From Eubacteriales Family XIII. Incertae Sedis bacterium (lineage in GTDB: Bacteria; Bacillota; Clostridia; Peptostreptococcales; Anaerovoracaceae), in contig JAISTV010000019.1 of the NCBI GenBank assembly GCA_031272485.1, positions 40,025 through 104,024 of the forward strand: 64,000 nucleotides of DNA, in the 5' to 3' direction. The notes beneath the pieces were generated by a model, which saw only the letters and a list, made by a program, of their open reading frames with translations, was not told the origin of the DNA and searched no databases. Numbering within the stretch: position 1 is the stretch's first letter; each line of letters begins with the position of its first letter. Below are positions 24,152-34,842 of this stretch, in pieces. A program made the translations under genes and the position numbers.

Positions 24152-25198
24152 ATGGAAGATAGAATTGCGGTGATAATTCCGGCATATAACCCGAGCGAGC
24201 GGCTTGTAAGCCTGGTGCGCGAAGTGAAAAGCGAGATGGCGGCGCTCGTGGTCGTTGTAGACGACGGGAACGGCCCCGCGCTTAGCCCCTTATGGCGCGC
24301 GCTTCAGGATGCGGGCTGCGTGGTGCTGCACCACGGGGAAAACTGCGGCAAAGGGGCTGCCATAAAGACGGCGGTACGGTATCTTATATCCGAAAATAGC
24401 GACGTGACCGGCTACGTTACGGCGGACGCGGATTATCAGCACCTGCCGCGGGACATCTGTGCGGTGGCGCAGGCGCTTCTGAAAAACCCCCACTCGCTGG
24501 TTTTAGGCGTGCGGGATTTTTCGGCGGAGTCCGTGCCCTTCCGCAGCCGCTTCGGCAACCGGCTTTCCAGCGGAATCTTCCGGTTCCAGTCGGGCCTGCG
24601 CCTCGCGGACACGCAGACCGGCCTGCGCGGCGTGCCCATGCAGTATGCACATCTGTGCGCGCGCACCGGCGGCGACCGGTTCGAATACGAGATGAATATG
24701 CTGCTGGCCATGGTGAAGCAGGAGGTGCCGCTTGTTACGGTGCCCATCCAGACGGTGTACGGGGCGGAACTGCCCCGGTCCAACTACCGGACCGTTAAGG
24801 ACTCGGCGCGGATCGCCTCGCAGCTTTTGAAATACAGTTCGTCCTCGCTGCTTTGCGCCGGCATAGACGTCTGCCTGTTTGCCATAGTCCGCAGTCTCCT
24901 GCCGGGGATCGAAATCTTTGGCGCCACCGTCGCGGCGCGCATCTTCTCCGGCGCGTGCAACTTCCTGATAAACCGTAACATGGTGTTCAAAAGCCGCGGT
25001 CACATTCTCAGCGATGCCGTGAAATACGCCTCGCTGTTCCTGCTCGTCATGTGTATGAGCGGCGCCCTGACAACCCTGCTTTCCCGGACGGCCTTGGCGG
25101 AAGTGCCCGCTAAGATCATAGCCGACACGGCCTTGTTCGTGCTCAGTTTTCTGACCCAGAAACTCTTCGTCTTTTCCGGGCGCAGAGAGGTAAACTGA
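24152..25198 (+). CDS. Family 2 glycosyltransferase fused to a GtrA-like membrane domain
   Basis: A 348-residue fusion. Residues about 1-215 form a GT-A glycosyltransferase like DPM1/polyprenyl-phosphate sugar transferases (IAVIIPAYNPSERL, VVVVDDG, TADADYQH as DxD). Residues about 225-348 are a GtrA/DPMS-like domain with four helices that flips lipid-linked sugars. The start is taken at MEDRIAV, where homology begins; an ATG 18 codons upstream is in frame and no clear ribosome binding site decides. The last base of its stop is the first base of the NAGPA-like gene. It probably loads a sugar on undecaprenyl phosphate for surface glycan decoration. Confidence 0.87.
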   Translation: MEDRIAVIIPAYNPSERLVSLVREVKSEMAALVVVVDDGNGPALSPLWRALQDAGCVVLHHGENCGKGAAIKTAVRYLISENSDVTGYVTADADYQHLPRDICAVAQALLKNPHSLVLGVRDFSAESVPFRSRFGNRLSSGIFRFQSGLRLADTQTGLRGVPMQYAHLCARTGGDRFEYEMNMLLAMVKQEVPLVTVPIQTVYGAELPRSNYRTVKDSARIASQLLKYSSSSLLCAGIDVCLFAIVRSLLPGIEIFGATVAARIFSGACNFLINRNMVFKSRGHILSDAVKYASLFLLVMCMSGALTTLLSRTALAEVPAKIIADTALFVLSFLTQKLFVFSGRREVN

Positions 25199-26121
25199 TG
25201 CGCGCGTTTTTCGCGAAACCGTTCCGCTGGGCAATACTATACGCCGTCCTGCTGACCGGCGCCTTCGTTTTCGTGCTGCTGGATACGTTCGTCGTGCCGA
25301 AAGCCTACGCCACCGTAAGCGAAGAGCAAGGCGCGGGCGCGGCGGAGGAGTCCGCTGCGGAGACAGAGGACGGCGAGGAGGCCATTGCCGCCGTAAGCGA
25401 ACCGGTGATAACGGATACGTCCTACGAGGACGAGAACATAAAAATTACGATAACGACCACGCGGGAATACGACACCACGGTGCACATAGCGGATATTCAG
25501 ATTAAGGATGTGCGGTATCTGAAGACCGCTTTTGCTGCCGGCACGTTCGGGCGCAACATCACCGAGACCACGTCCGACATGGCGGAGGACCACGGCGCGA
25601 TTTTTGCGATTAACGGGGATTACTGCGGGTTTCGGGACAGCGGCTATGTGCTGCGAAACGGGGTGCTGTACCGGAGCACCGGCACAGACACGGCGCTGGT
25701 GCTGGACGGGGACGGAAACATGTACTGCGCGGCGGAGAGCGCGCTGGAAGATACGGACAGCCTCTGGCAGATCTGGTCGTTCGGGCCCGTGCTCGTGGAA
25801 GGTTCGGAGATTCAGGTGGACGTGAACACCGAGATTTCCGGGCGCTCCATGAGCAGCAACCCGCGCACGGCCATAGGCCAGATAGAGCCGCTCCACTATG
25901 TGTTTATCGTGTCCGATGGGCGGACGAACGACAACGAGGGGCTGTCCCTGTATCAGCTGGCGAGCGTGTTTCAGGATTACGGCTGCGAGGTGGCGTACAA
26001 TCTGGACGGCGGCGGTTCCTCGACCATGTGGTTTAACGGCACGCTGGTGAACGCGCCCACGACCAACGGCCGGCGGGTGAGCGAGCGGGAGGTGGGCGAC
26101 ATTGTCTACATCGGGTACTAA
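25198..26121 (+). CDS. Phosphodiester glycosidase (NAGPA) domain, membrane-anchored
   Basis: A 307-residue extracellular protein. One N-terminal membrane anchor (about residues 12-32) is followed by a Glu/Ala-rich spacer and a NAGPA domain. The domain shows AINGDYCGFRDSGYVLRNG, NPRTAIGQ and the signature LDGGGSSTMWFNG. In animals this domain removes GlcNAc from phosphodiester-linked GlcNAc-mannose; bacterial relatives act on wall or exopolysaccharide phosphodiesters. The start overlaps the stop of the glycosyltransferase by one base (TGATG), so it is coupled to it. Together they suggest a surface glycan edited after synthesis. Confidence 0.9.
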   Translation: MRAFFAKPFRWAILYAVLLTGAFVFVLLDTFVVPKAYATVSEEQGAGAAEESAAETEDGEEAIAAVSEPVITDTSYEDENIKITITTTREYDTTVHIADIQIKDVRYLKTAFAAGTFGRNITETTSDMAEDHGAIFAINGDYCGFRDSGYVLRNGVLYRSTGTDTALVLDGDGNMYCAAESALEDTDSLWQIWSFGPVLVEGSEIQVDVNTEISGRSMSSNPRTAIGQIEPLHYVFIVSDGRTNDNEGLSLYQLASVFQDYGCEVAYNLDGGGSSTMWFNGTLVNAPTTNGRRVSEREVGDIVYIGY

Positions 26122-26491
26122 GCGCCGGAAAGTCCTGCGGCGGCTCACGGTCTACCTTGCCGTGAGCGCGGCGTGCGTGGTTATAACGAACGTGTATGCC
26201 CTCTTCGGCCACGGAATCCGCTCCGTCGCCATGGATTTCATGTTTGTGTATCCGCTCGCTGGCGGGCTTATTGTGACGGGGTTCGGGCTGCGCAGGCAGG
26301 ACGTTTCCCGCGCGGGGCTTAACCTCACGGGTTCCGGGGTTGCGACGCTTACCGCCGGCGCCCTGCTGCGCGGCATCATGGTGATAGCCAACACAAGCTC
26401 GCCGTATGTGCTGTGGTTTTACGTGGCCGGCGCCCTGCTTGCGGCTATAGGAGTTGCGCTTATGCTGCGCCTACCTCTTAATAAACCGTGA
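26102..26491 (+). CDS. Small multi-helix membrane protein
   Basis: A 129-residue hydrophobic protein with about four transmembrane helices after a basic N-terminus (SGTKRRKVLRRL). The start is TTG at 26102, inside the end of the NAGPA gene, supported by GGGAGGTG eight bases upstream. Its tail overlaps the convergent RlmD-like gene by 21 bases. No family recognised. Tight coupling to the glycosyltransferase and NAGPA genes implies a shared role in a membrane glycan pathway. Confidence 0.75.
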   Translation: MSTSGTKRRKVLRRLTVYLAVSAACVVITNVYALFGHGIRSVAMDFMFVYPLAGGLIVTGFGLRRQDVSRAGLNLTGSGVATLTAGALLRGIMVIANTSSPYVLWFYVAGALLAAIGVALMLRLPLNKP

Positions 26492-27637
26492 GGCGAGTTC
26501 GGTGTGCTTTGTGTAGGGGAAGTTGTCGTAGACCTTGAGGATGTCGAGGCGGTAGCCGCTCCCCGTGAGCACGGCCGCGTTGGCCGCGAACGTCTTGGGA
26601 TTGCAGCTTATGTAGAGAATCTCCGGCACATTGTAGCTCAGAATCTTGGCGAGCGCCTTGGGGTGCATGCCCATACGCGGCGGGTCCGTGACGATTACGT
26701 CCGGCCGCTCCGCAAGGCTGTCCATGACCTCGAAGGCATCCCCCGCTATAAACCGGCAGTTTTCTATCCCGTTGCGCGCCGCGTTCTCCCGCGCCGCCGT
26801 GACCGAATCCTCCACGATTTCTATGCCCGTGACCTTAGCCGCCCGCGGCGCGAGCGCCAGCGATATGGCCCCCGTTCCGCAGTACAGGTCGAATACGTGC
26901 TGCCTGCTTATGTCCGGAAGTAAGTCCACCGCCTCCTCAAACATGCGTTCCACGGCCGCCGTGTTGGTCTGAAAGAAGGAAAACGCGTTCACCCGGAACG
27001 TGAGCCCGAGCATCTGCTCCTCGTAGTACGGCACGCCGAAAAGGAGGCGCACCTCGTCGCATCCCACCGTATCCGCACGCCCGTTATAAATCGTATGCAG
27101 CAGCCCCACCACCGGTTCTTCCGTAGGCAGCGCCAATATCATGCGCGTGAAGGCCTCCGCGTCCAGCGTCTCCTCATCCGTCGTGACCAGGTTTACAAGC
27201 AACTGTCCGGTGCGCTGTCCGCGCCGCAGAACCAGGAAACGCAGAAAGCCGCTGTGCGTGCGCTTCTTGTGAAAGCCATGCCCCGCCTCGCGCATATAGG
27301 CAAGCGTGGCACGCCGAATCAGGTCGAAATCCGGCGGGATAATCCGGCACCCGTCCGTCTCGATCACAGACATGTAGCTCTTCTTGCGGTGCAGGCCGAG
27401 CGTCATGGGCCCGTCCTTCACCTCATCCCCGAAGCTGTATTCCATCTTGTTGCGGTAGGCGGCTATGAGCGGGCTGGGCGCGCAGCCCACATACTGCCCG
27501 CAGGTGACCTTCTGCGAGAAAAGGAGGTCCAGAGCCTCCTTGTTTTTTATCTCCAATTGTTCTTCGTAAGGCACACCCCGGTAGGTGCAGCCGCCGCAGA
27601 CCTCCGCGTGCGGGCAGTCCGCTGCCGCCACCGTCAC
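26471..27637 (-). CDS. rlmD: 23S rRNA (uracil-5-)-methyltransferase RlmD/RumA type
   Basis: A SAM-dependent uracil-C5 methyltransferase of 388 residues. An N-terminal Fe-S cluster motif (CPHAEVCGGC, plus the later cysteine in VTCGQYVGC) is followed by the methyltransferase domain with VFDLYCGTGAISLALA, VTDPPRMGM and the catalytic cysteine in YISCNPKT. The N-terminal TRAM domain of many RlmD proteins is absent. The start is GTG at 27637, overlapping the metA stop (GTGA), with GGAGG at 7 bases. An ATG 24 codons upstream would read into metA and encodes an atypical Arg/Gly-rich stretch. The exact target uridine (U1939 or U747-like) is not decided by sequence. Confidence 0.9.
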   Translation of the reverse strand: MTVAAADCPHAEVCGGCTYRGVPYEEQLEIKNKEALDLLFSQKVTCGQYVGCAPSPLIAAYRNKMEYSFGDEVKDGPMTLGLHRKKSYMSVIETDGCRIIPPDFDLIRRATLAYMREAGHGFHKKRTHSGFLRFLVLRRGQRTGQLLVNLVTTDEETLDAEAFTRMILALPTEEPVVGLLHTIYNGRADTVGCDEVRLLFGVPYYEEQMLGLTFRVNAFSFFQTNTAAVERMFEEAVDLLPDISRQHVFDLYCGTGAISLALAPRAAKVTGIEIVEDSVTAARENAARNGIENCRFIAGDAFEVMDSLAERPDVIVTDPPRMGMHPKALAKILSYNVPEILYISCNPKTFAANAAVLTGSGYRLDILKVYDNFPYTKHTELASRFIKR

Positions 27638-28569
27638 CGGCCCGCCTCCGGCAGCTCGTCCAGCTCGGCCAGATCGTACGGGGTCTCCTGATAGACGTAG
27701 TTCAGCCAATTGGCAAAGAACAGGTTTCCGTGGCCGCTCCAGCGCACCACCACATAGTCCTCCGGGTCGTCGTTGCGGTAGTAGTTGAACGGAATCTGCG
27801 TGTCCATGCCCTTGGCCCTGTCGCGCTCGTACTCGAGCTTGAGCGTGTTCCAGTCGTACTCCCAGTGCCCCTGCAAAAAGAGCATCCGCTGGTCGCGCGT
27901 GGCGAGCATGTGCAGGCCGGCCTCCGATGACTCGACCAGCGTCCTTAGCCGTGGCTCCGCCTCCACATCCGCCTTGCGAATCTGCGTATAGCGCGAATGC
28001 GGCACGTAGAACACCTCGTCGAACCCGCGCGTGAAGTCCGACCTCTTGTCCACCGTGTGGTGTTCAAAAACCCCGAACAGCTTGCGGTCCATCTCATACT
28101 TATCTATCCCGAAATGATAGTACAGCGCCGCCTGCGCCCCCCAGCAAAGATGCAGGGTGCTGAAGACGTTCCGCTTGGAATAGTCCATAATCTCCGTGAG
28201 CTCTTTCCAGTATTCCACGTCCTCGTATGGAATGGTCTCCACCGGCGCGCCCGTAATAATCAGGCCGTCAAACCGCTGCTGCTTAATCTCGTCGAACGTG
28301 AGGTAGAACGTGTTCAGGTGCTCCTGGTCCGTATGCGTGGGCGTATAGCTCTCCGTGGTCAGCAGCTGCAGGTCCACCTGCAGCGGCGTGTTGGCGAGCA
28401 TGCGAATCAGCTGCGTCTCCGTAATCTCCTTGAGCGGCATGAGGTTTACTATCGCCACCTTGAGCGGACGGATGTCCTGCGACTCGGCGCGATCCTTATA
28501 CATAACGAAGACGTTCTCTTCTGTTAAGATGTCATAGGCGGGCAGCCCCCGCTGTACCAGTATCGGCAT
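27634..28569 (-). CDS. metA: Homoserine O-acetyltransferase MetA
   Basis: The 311-residue MetA-type enzyme acylates homoserine in methionine synthesis. The catalytic cysteine is C142 (LHLCWGAQ). Residue 111 is Glu (TGAPVE); in studied MetA proteins Glu here selects acetyl-CoA and Gly selects succinyl-CoA, so an acetyltransferase is predicted. HHTVDKRSDF and the QGHWEYD region complete the family pattern. It lies 56 bases downstream of tgt and overlaps the RlmD-like gene by 4 bases. No SAM riboswitch is visible in the short gap. Confidence 0.96.
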   Translation of the reverse strand: MPILVQRGLPAYDILTEENVFVMYKDRAESQDIRPLKVAIVNLMPLKEITETQLIRMLANTPLQVDLQLLTTESYTPTHTDQEHLNTFYLTFDEIKQQRFDGLIITGAPVETIPYEDVEYWKELTEIMDYSKRNVFSTLHLCWGAQAALYYHFGIDKYEMDRKLFGVFEHHTVDKRSDFTRGFDEVFYVPHSRYTQIRKADVEAEPRLRTLVESSEAGLHMLATRDQRMLFLQGHWEYDWNTLKLEYERDRAKGMDTQIPFNYYRNDDPEDYVVVRWSGHGNLFFANWLNYVYQETPYDLAELDELPEAGR

Positions 28570-28625
28570 TTCTTTCTTTTCCTTCTACTCCGGCTGTTCG
28601 TGCAAGCTTCTAAAACTGTGTTTTA

Positions 28626-30846
<2,221 letters not shown>

Positions 30847-30850
<4 letters not shown>

Positions 30851-31902
30851 TCGCTGTCTGTATCCGTATCCGTAAAGCTGAGCTGCACCGGCCCACCCGC
30901 CGGCGCCGCAAGCCCCAAATGTCTGTATGCCTCTTCCGAGACCACCCGGCCCTTTTGCGTCCGGTGCAGGAATCCCGCCTGCATGAGGTACGGCTCATAC
31001 ACGTCCTCTATGGTCACGCGCTCCTCTCCTATGGCCGCCGCAATGGTGTCTATGCCCACGGGCCCGCCGCCGAAGCGATTGATAATTAGGCCCAGTATGT
31101 CGCGGTCCAGTCCCTCGAGCCCCCGTTTGTCTATCCCGAGGCTCTCAAGCGTCTGCTCGGTAATCTGCATGTCTATGCGCCCGGTGCCCTTGACCTGCGA
31201 AAAGTCCCGCACCCGCTTCAGCAGCCGGTTCGCCACGCGCGGCGTCCCCCGGCTGCGGCTCGCCATCTCCATAAGCGAGTCCGCCTCTATGGGCACGTCT
31301 AATATGGAGGCGGAGCGCCGGATGATCTCCGCGAGCTCCTCAGGCGTGTACATATCGAACTTGCTGATTATCCCGAACCGGTCGCGTAGCGGCGCGGAAA
31401 GGCTCCCCGCCCGCGTCGTGGCGCCTATGAGCGTGAACCTGGCCAGCGGAATCCGGTACGACTTGGCGGACGGCCCCTTGCCTATGATCATGTCTATCTC
31501 GTAGTCCTCCATGGCCGAGTACAGAATCTCCTCCGCCGTGCGGTGCAGCCGGTGAATCTCGTCTATGAACAGCACGTCGCCCTCGTTCAGATTGGTAAGC
31601 AGCGCCGCCAGATCCCCCGCCCGCTCTATGGCAGGGCCGGACGTTATTCTGAGGTCCACCCCCAGCTCGTTGGCAATGATGCCCGCCAGCGTGGTCTTGC
31701 CCAGTCCGGGCGGCCCGTAGAAGAGGACGTGGTCAAGCGCGTCGCCGCGGCTCTTGGCAGCCTCGATAAACACCTTGAGGTTCTCCGTAACCGCCTTCTG
31801 TCCTATGTATTCGGAAAGCGTCTTCGGACGCAGCGTAACGTCCGCCGCCTCGTTTTCGTTTTCGCTTCGCGTACTTACGATACGCGTCTCATGCTCGCTC
31901 AT
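30847..31902 (-). CDS. ruvB: Holliday junction helicase RuvB
   Basis: Hexameric AAA+ motor that pulls DNA through the RuvA-bound Holliday junction. The 351-residue protein has Walker [12 protein letters not shown], Walker [11 protein letters not shown], sensor 1 [18 protein letters not shown] and the C-terminal winged helix ([20 protein letters not shown]). It begins 6 bases past ruvA. Confidence 0.98.
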
Positions 31903-31908
31903 ACAGCC

Positions 31909-32499
31909 TTACCCCAAACTCCGGAGCGCGCGCCGGAGGTATTCCTCCGTGGTGAGCCCCGCCTCCTCTATGCCCATAACCGCCGCGCCCGCCTCCGAGC
32001 GGGTGTAGCCCAGGCTCAGCAGCGCCTCTATGGCGTCCGCCTTCGGGTCGCTTGCCGCGGCCGCCCCGCGCGAGACGTTTATGCCCGCCGCCTGCTCGCC
32101 GCCCAGCTTGTCCGAAAGCTCGAGTATTATGCGCTCCGCCGACTTTTTCCCTACGCCGTTCGCCTTGGTCAGCCGCGTCGCGTCGCCAAAAGTAATGGCC
32201 TGCACGGCATCCCGGGTGGACATGGCCGAGAGGATGGCCAGCGCCGCCTTTGCCCCCACACCGCTCACGGTGAGAAGCTTGCGGAACAGGTTTACGGACT
32301 CGCGGTCGGAGAAGCCGTAGAGGCTCATCTCGTCCTCCTTAACTATCATGACGGTGAAGAGGCGCACCTCCTCGCCCTCACGGGCCAGAAAGACCGGCGC
32401 GCCCGAAGGCACGAAAATCTCGTAGCCCACGCCGCCCGTGTCCACCACCACCGCGTTTTCCAGTTTATACGCCAGATTCCCGTGTATGTATCCGATCAT
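31909..32499 (-). CDS. ruvA: Holliday junction protein RuvA
   Basis: The 196-residue protein binds the four-way junction and loads RuvB. The OB domain starts MIGYIHGNLAYKLEN, and the two helix-hairpin-helix motifs (LLTVSGVGAKAALAIL, LTKANGVGKKSAERIIL) and the C-terminal RuvB-contact domain are present. It overlaps ruvC by 4 bases. Confidence 0.98.
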   Translation of the reverse strand: MIGYIHGNLAYKLENAVVVDTGGVGYEIFVPSGAPVFLAREGEEVRLFTVMIVKEDEMSLYGFSDRESVNLFRKLLTVSGVGAKAALAILSAMSTRDAVQAITFGDATRLTKANGVGKKSAERIILELSDKLGGEQAAGINVSRGAAAASDPKADAIEALLSLGYTRSEAGAAVMGIEEAGLTTEEYLRRALRSLG

Positions 32500-33005
32500 T
32501 TTCCGCCCTTTACCGCTCTTGCTACCCTGTCTATGTATCCTGCCGCGTTCGCGTGGCAGATGGCCGCCGCCACCGCGTCCGCCGCGTCGTCCGGGCGCGG
32601 CACCTCGGCGAGGCCCAGCACGCTCTTGACAATCTGCTGAATCTGCTCCTTGCCCGCGCGCCCGTAGCCGGACAGCGCCTGCTTAATCTGCAGCGGCGTG
32701 TATTCGTAAACGGGAAGCCCGCTGTTGGCACACGCCAGGATGGCCGCGCCGCGCGCCTCGCCCACCTTGATGGCCGTCTTCGCGTTGCTGTTAAAGAAGA
32801 GCTCCTCGACCGACGCCACCTCCGGCTCAAACACACGGATTATCTCCATGAGCTCGCCGTAGATGGTCTGCAGCCTGCGGGGCATTTCCTCTCCTGCCTC
32901 CGTGGTAATCACGCCGCACTCCACCAGCCGGTACTTGGTACCCTGGCTCTCCACGACGCCGTAGCCCAGTATGGCATAGCCCGGATCAACTCCCAGTATG
33001 CGCAT
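32496..33005 (-). CDS. ruvC: Holliday junction endonuclease RuvC
   Basis: The 169-residue resolvase cuts junctions symmetrically. The acidic active site is visible: D7 (MRILGVDPG), the glutamate in VEELFF, and the paired aspartates in RPDDAADA. It sits 4 bases downstream of the GGGtGRT gene, so ruvC, ruvA and ruvB are transcribed with the Fe-S-type pair ahead of them. Confidence 0.98.
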   Translation of the reverse strand: MRILGVDPGYAILGYGVVESQGTKYRLVECGVITTEAGEEMPRRLQTIYGELMEIIRVFEPEVASVEELFFNSNAKTAIKVGEARGAAILACANSGLPVYEYTPLQIKQALSGYGRAGKEQIQQIVKSVLGLAEVPRPDDAADAVAAAICHANAAGYIDRVARAVKGGK

Positions 33006-33009
33006 ACGT

Positions 33010-34011
33010 TTATTTCCGGCTGCTTTCCGTAGCCGCCACGGCCACCGCGACCGTAGCGCCCACCATGGGGTTGTTGCCCATGCCCAGGAAGCCCATCATC
33101 TCCACGTGCGCCGGCACCGAGCTCGAGCCCGCGAACTGCGCGTCCGAATGCATGCGCCCGAGCGTGTCCGTCATCCCGTAGGACGCGGGGCCCGCCGCCA
33201 TGTTGTCCGGATGCAGCGTCCGGCCCGTGCCGCCGCCCGAAGCCACCGAAAAGTACTTCTTGCCAAGCTGCTGACATTCCTTCTTATATGTGCCCGCCAC
33301 CGGGTGCTGGAACCGGGTGGGGTTCGTGGAGTTTCCGGTTATGGACACGTCCACGCCTTCCTTGTGCATAATCGCCACGCCCTCGCGCACGTCATCCGCG
33401 CCGTAGCAACGCACATCCGCCCGCTCGCCCTCGCTGTAGCGAATCTCCCGCACCACCGCAAGCTCGCCGGTGAAATAGTCGAACTGCGTCTGCACGTACG
33501 TAAACCCGTTTATGCGCGAGATAATCTGCGCCGCGTCCTTGCCCAGCCCGTTCAGGATGACCCTGAGCGGAATCTGCCGGCTCTTGTTCGCGTTTCGCAC
33601 TATGCCTATGGCGCCTTCCGCCGCCGCGAACGACTCGTGTCCCGCCAGAAATGCGAAGCACTGCGTCTCGTCCCGCAGGAGCATGGCCCCCAGATTGCCG
33701 TGTCCCAGGCCCACCTTGCGATCCTCCGCCACCGAGCCCGGTATGCAGAATGCCTGCAGGCCTATGCCAATGGCCGCTGCCGCGTCCGCCGCTGTGCGCG
33801 TACCCGAAGCCAGCGCAATAGCCGCGCCCGCGGTGTAAGCCCATCCCGCGTTATCGAACGCGATCGGCTGTATCTCCCTGACTATGCTTATGGGGTCGAA
33901 CCCCGCATCCAGGCACATCTGATGTGCCGCGTCCAGATCCTTGATTCCGTACTGTTCGAGCGCGGCCTGAATCTTATCAATCCGTCTCTCGTAGCTTTCA
34001 AAACTCGCCAT
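33010..34011 (-). CDS. GGGtGRT family protein
   Basis: A 333-residue protein of the GGGtGRT family, named for the motif seen here as SGGGTGRTLHPDN near residue 260. It has long runs rich in Gly and Ala and no membrane segment. In clostridia and methanogens the family is found next to a NifU-like scaffold, as here (13 bases upstream), and a role in iron-sulfur or metal handling has been proposed from that pairing alone. The ATG follows AAGGAGG. Biochemical function is not established. Confidence 0.9.
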   Translation of the reverse strand: MASFESYERRIDKIQAALEQYGIKDLDAAHQMCLDAGFDPISIVREIQPIAFDNAGWAYTAGAAIALASGTRTAADAAAAIGIGLQAFCIPGSVAEDRKVGLGHGNLGAMLLRDETQCFAFLAGHESFAAAEGAIGIVRNANKSRQIPLRVILNGLGKDAAQIISRINGFTYVQTQFDYFTGELAVVREIRYSEGERADVRCYGADDVREGVAIMHKEGVDVSITGNSTNPTRFQHPVAGTYKKECQQLGKKYFSVASGGGTGRTLHPDNMAAGPASYGMTDTLGRMHSDAQFAGSSSVPAHVEMMGFLGMGNNPMVGATVAVAVAATESSRK

Positions 34012-34024
34012 GCCGCCCTCCTTT

Positions 34025-34717
34025 CTACTCTTCGCGCGGGTCTACGTAGCGCGCCGCCTCGGAAAACCGGCCGTAGGAGCCCGTGTTCGCCTTGACCGCC
34101 TCGTTCGCGTCCTCGCCCTTCTTAACGGCCTGCATGACCTTGCCGAGGTTCACGAACTCGTAGCCTATGACCAGGCCGTCCTTGTCGAGCGCCAGCCGCG
34201 TCACATAGCCTTCCGCCATCTCGAGGAAGCGCACGCCCTTGGCCTTGGTCCCGTACATGGTCCCGATCTGGCTGCGCAGCCCCTTGCCCAAATCCTCGAG
34301 CCCCGCGCCTATGGGAAGCCCGTCTTCCGAGAACGCCGTCTGCGTCCGCCCGTAGACGATTTGCAGGAAGAGCTCGCGCATGGCCGTGTTAATCGCGTCG
34401 CACACAAGGTCCGTGTTGAGCGCCTCGAGCAGGGTCTTGCCCTGCAGAATCTCCGCCGCCATGGCCGCCGAATGCGTCATACCGCTGCAGCCTATGGTCT
34501 CTATGAGCGCCTCTTCGATTATGCCTTCCTTGACGTTGAGCGTGAGCTTGCAGGCGCCCTGCTGCGGCGCACACCAACCCACCCCGTGCGTGAGGCCGCT
34601 GATATCGCTGTTTTCCTTGACCTGCACCCACCGGCCCTCTTCCGGAATGGGCGCCGGCCCGTGGTACGCGCCCTTCGCTATGGGGCACATATGTTCCACT
34701 TCTGCCGAATAAATCAT
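34025..34717 (-). CDS. NifU/IscU-like iron-sulfur scaffold paired with GGGtGRT protein
   Basis: A 230-residue protein with an IscU/NifU-N-like fold in the first 130 residues. Conserved cysteines appear in HMCPIAKG, GVGWCAPQQGACKL and ETIGCSGMTHS, the last matching the central scaffold cysteine. The C-terminal 100 residues are an extension not found in IscU. The start MIYSAEVEHMC is chosen over an ATG 14 codons upstream because AGAGGAG lies 8 bases before it. It heads the operon with the GGGtGRT gene and ruvCAB and has its own extended -10 promoter. Confidence 0.85.
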   Translation of the reverse strand: MIYSAEVEHMCPIAKGAYHGPAPIPEEGRWVQVKENSDISGLTHGVGWCAPQQGACKLTLNVKEGIIEEALIETIGCSGMTHSAAMAAEILQGKTLLEALNTDLVCDAINTAMRELFLQIVYGRTQTAFSEDGLPIGAGLEDLGKGLRSQIGTMYGTKAKGVRFLEMAEGYVTRLALDKDGLVIGYEFVNLGKVMQAVKKGEDANEAVKANTGSYGRFSEAARYVDPREE

Positions 34718-34779
34718 ATGCCGTACTCCTCTCAGCAGCGGGCACCCGCCCGCGAACATCTATTTGCTTCTATCTATAC

Positions 34780-34788
34780 AGTATACCA
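34780..34788 (-). promoter_or_regulatory. Extended -10 promoter of the NifU-like/ruv operon
   Basis: TGGTATACT on the minus strand (TATACT at 34785-34780), with no good -35. It lies directly against the terminator of the upstream NlpC/P60 gene, about 60 bases before the NifU-like start. Confidence 0.5.
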
Positions 34789-34790
34789 TA

Positions 34791-34815
34791 AGAAAAAGCC
34801 CCGCGGTGCAGGGCT
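34791..34815 (-). terminator. Terminator of the NlpC/P60 gene
   Basis: AGCCCTG-5-base loop-CGGGGCT followed by TTTT on the minus strand, 27 bases after the stop codon. Confidence 0.75.
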
Positions 34816-34842
34816 CTGATTGTTTCTGTCTTTTCGCCCGTG

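Noticed and set aside
26471..27709. ATG at 27709 as the start of the RlmD-like gene
   Set aside because: It would overlap metA by 76 bases and add an atypical Arg/Gly-rich stretch. GTG at 27637 has a GGAGG site and overlaps the metA stop by 4 bases.
28570..28625. Search for a SAM riboswitch before metA
   Set aside because: The gap is only 56 bases and shows none of the conserved helices.
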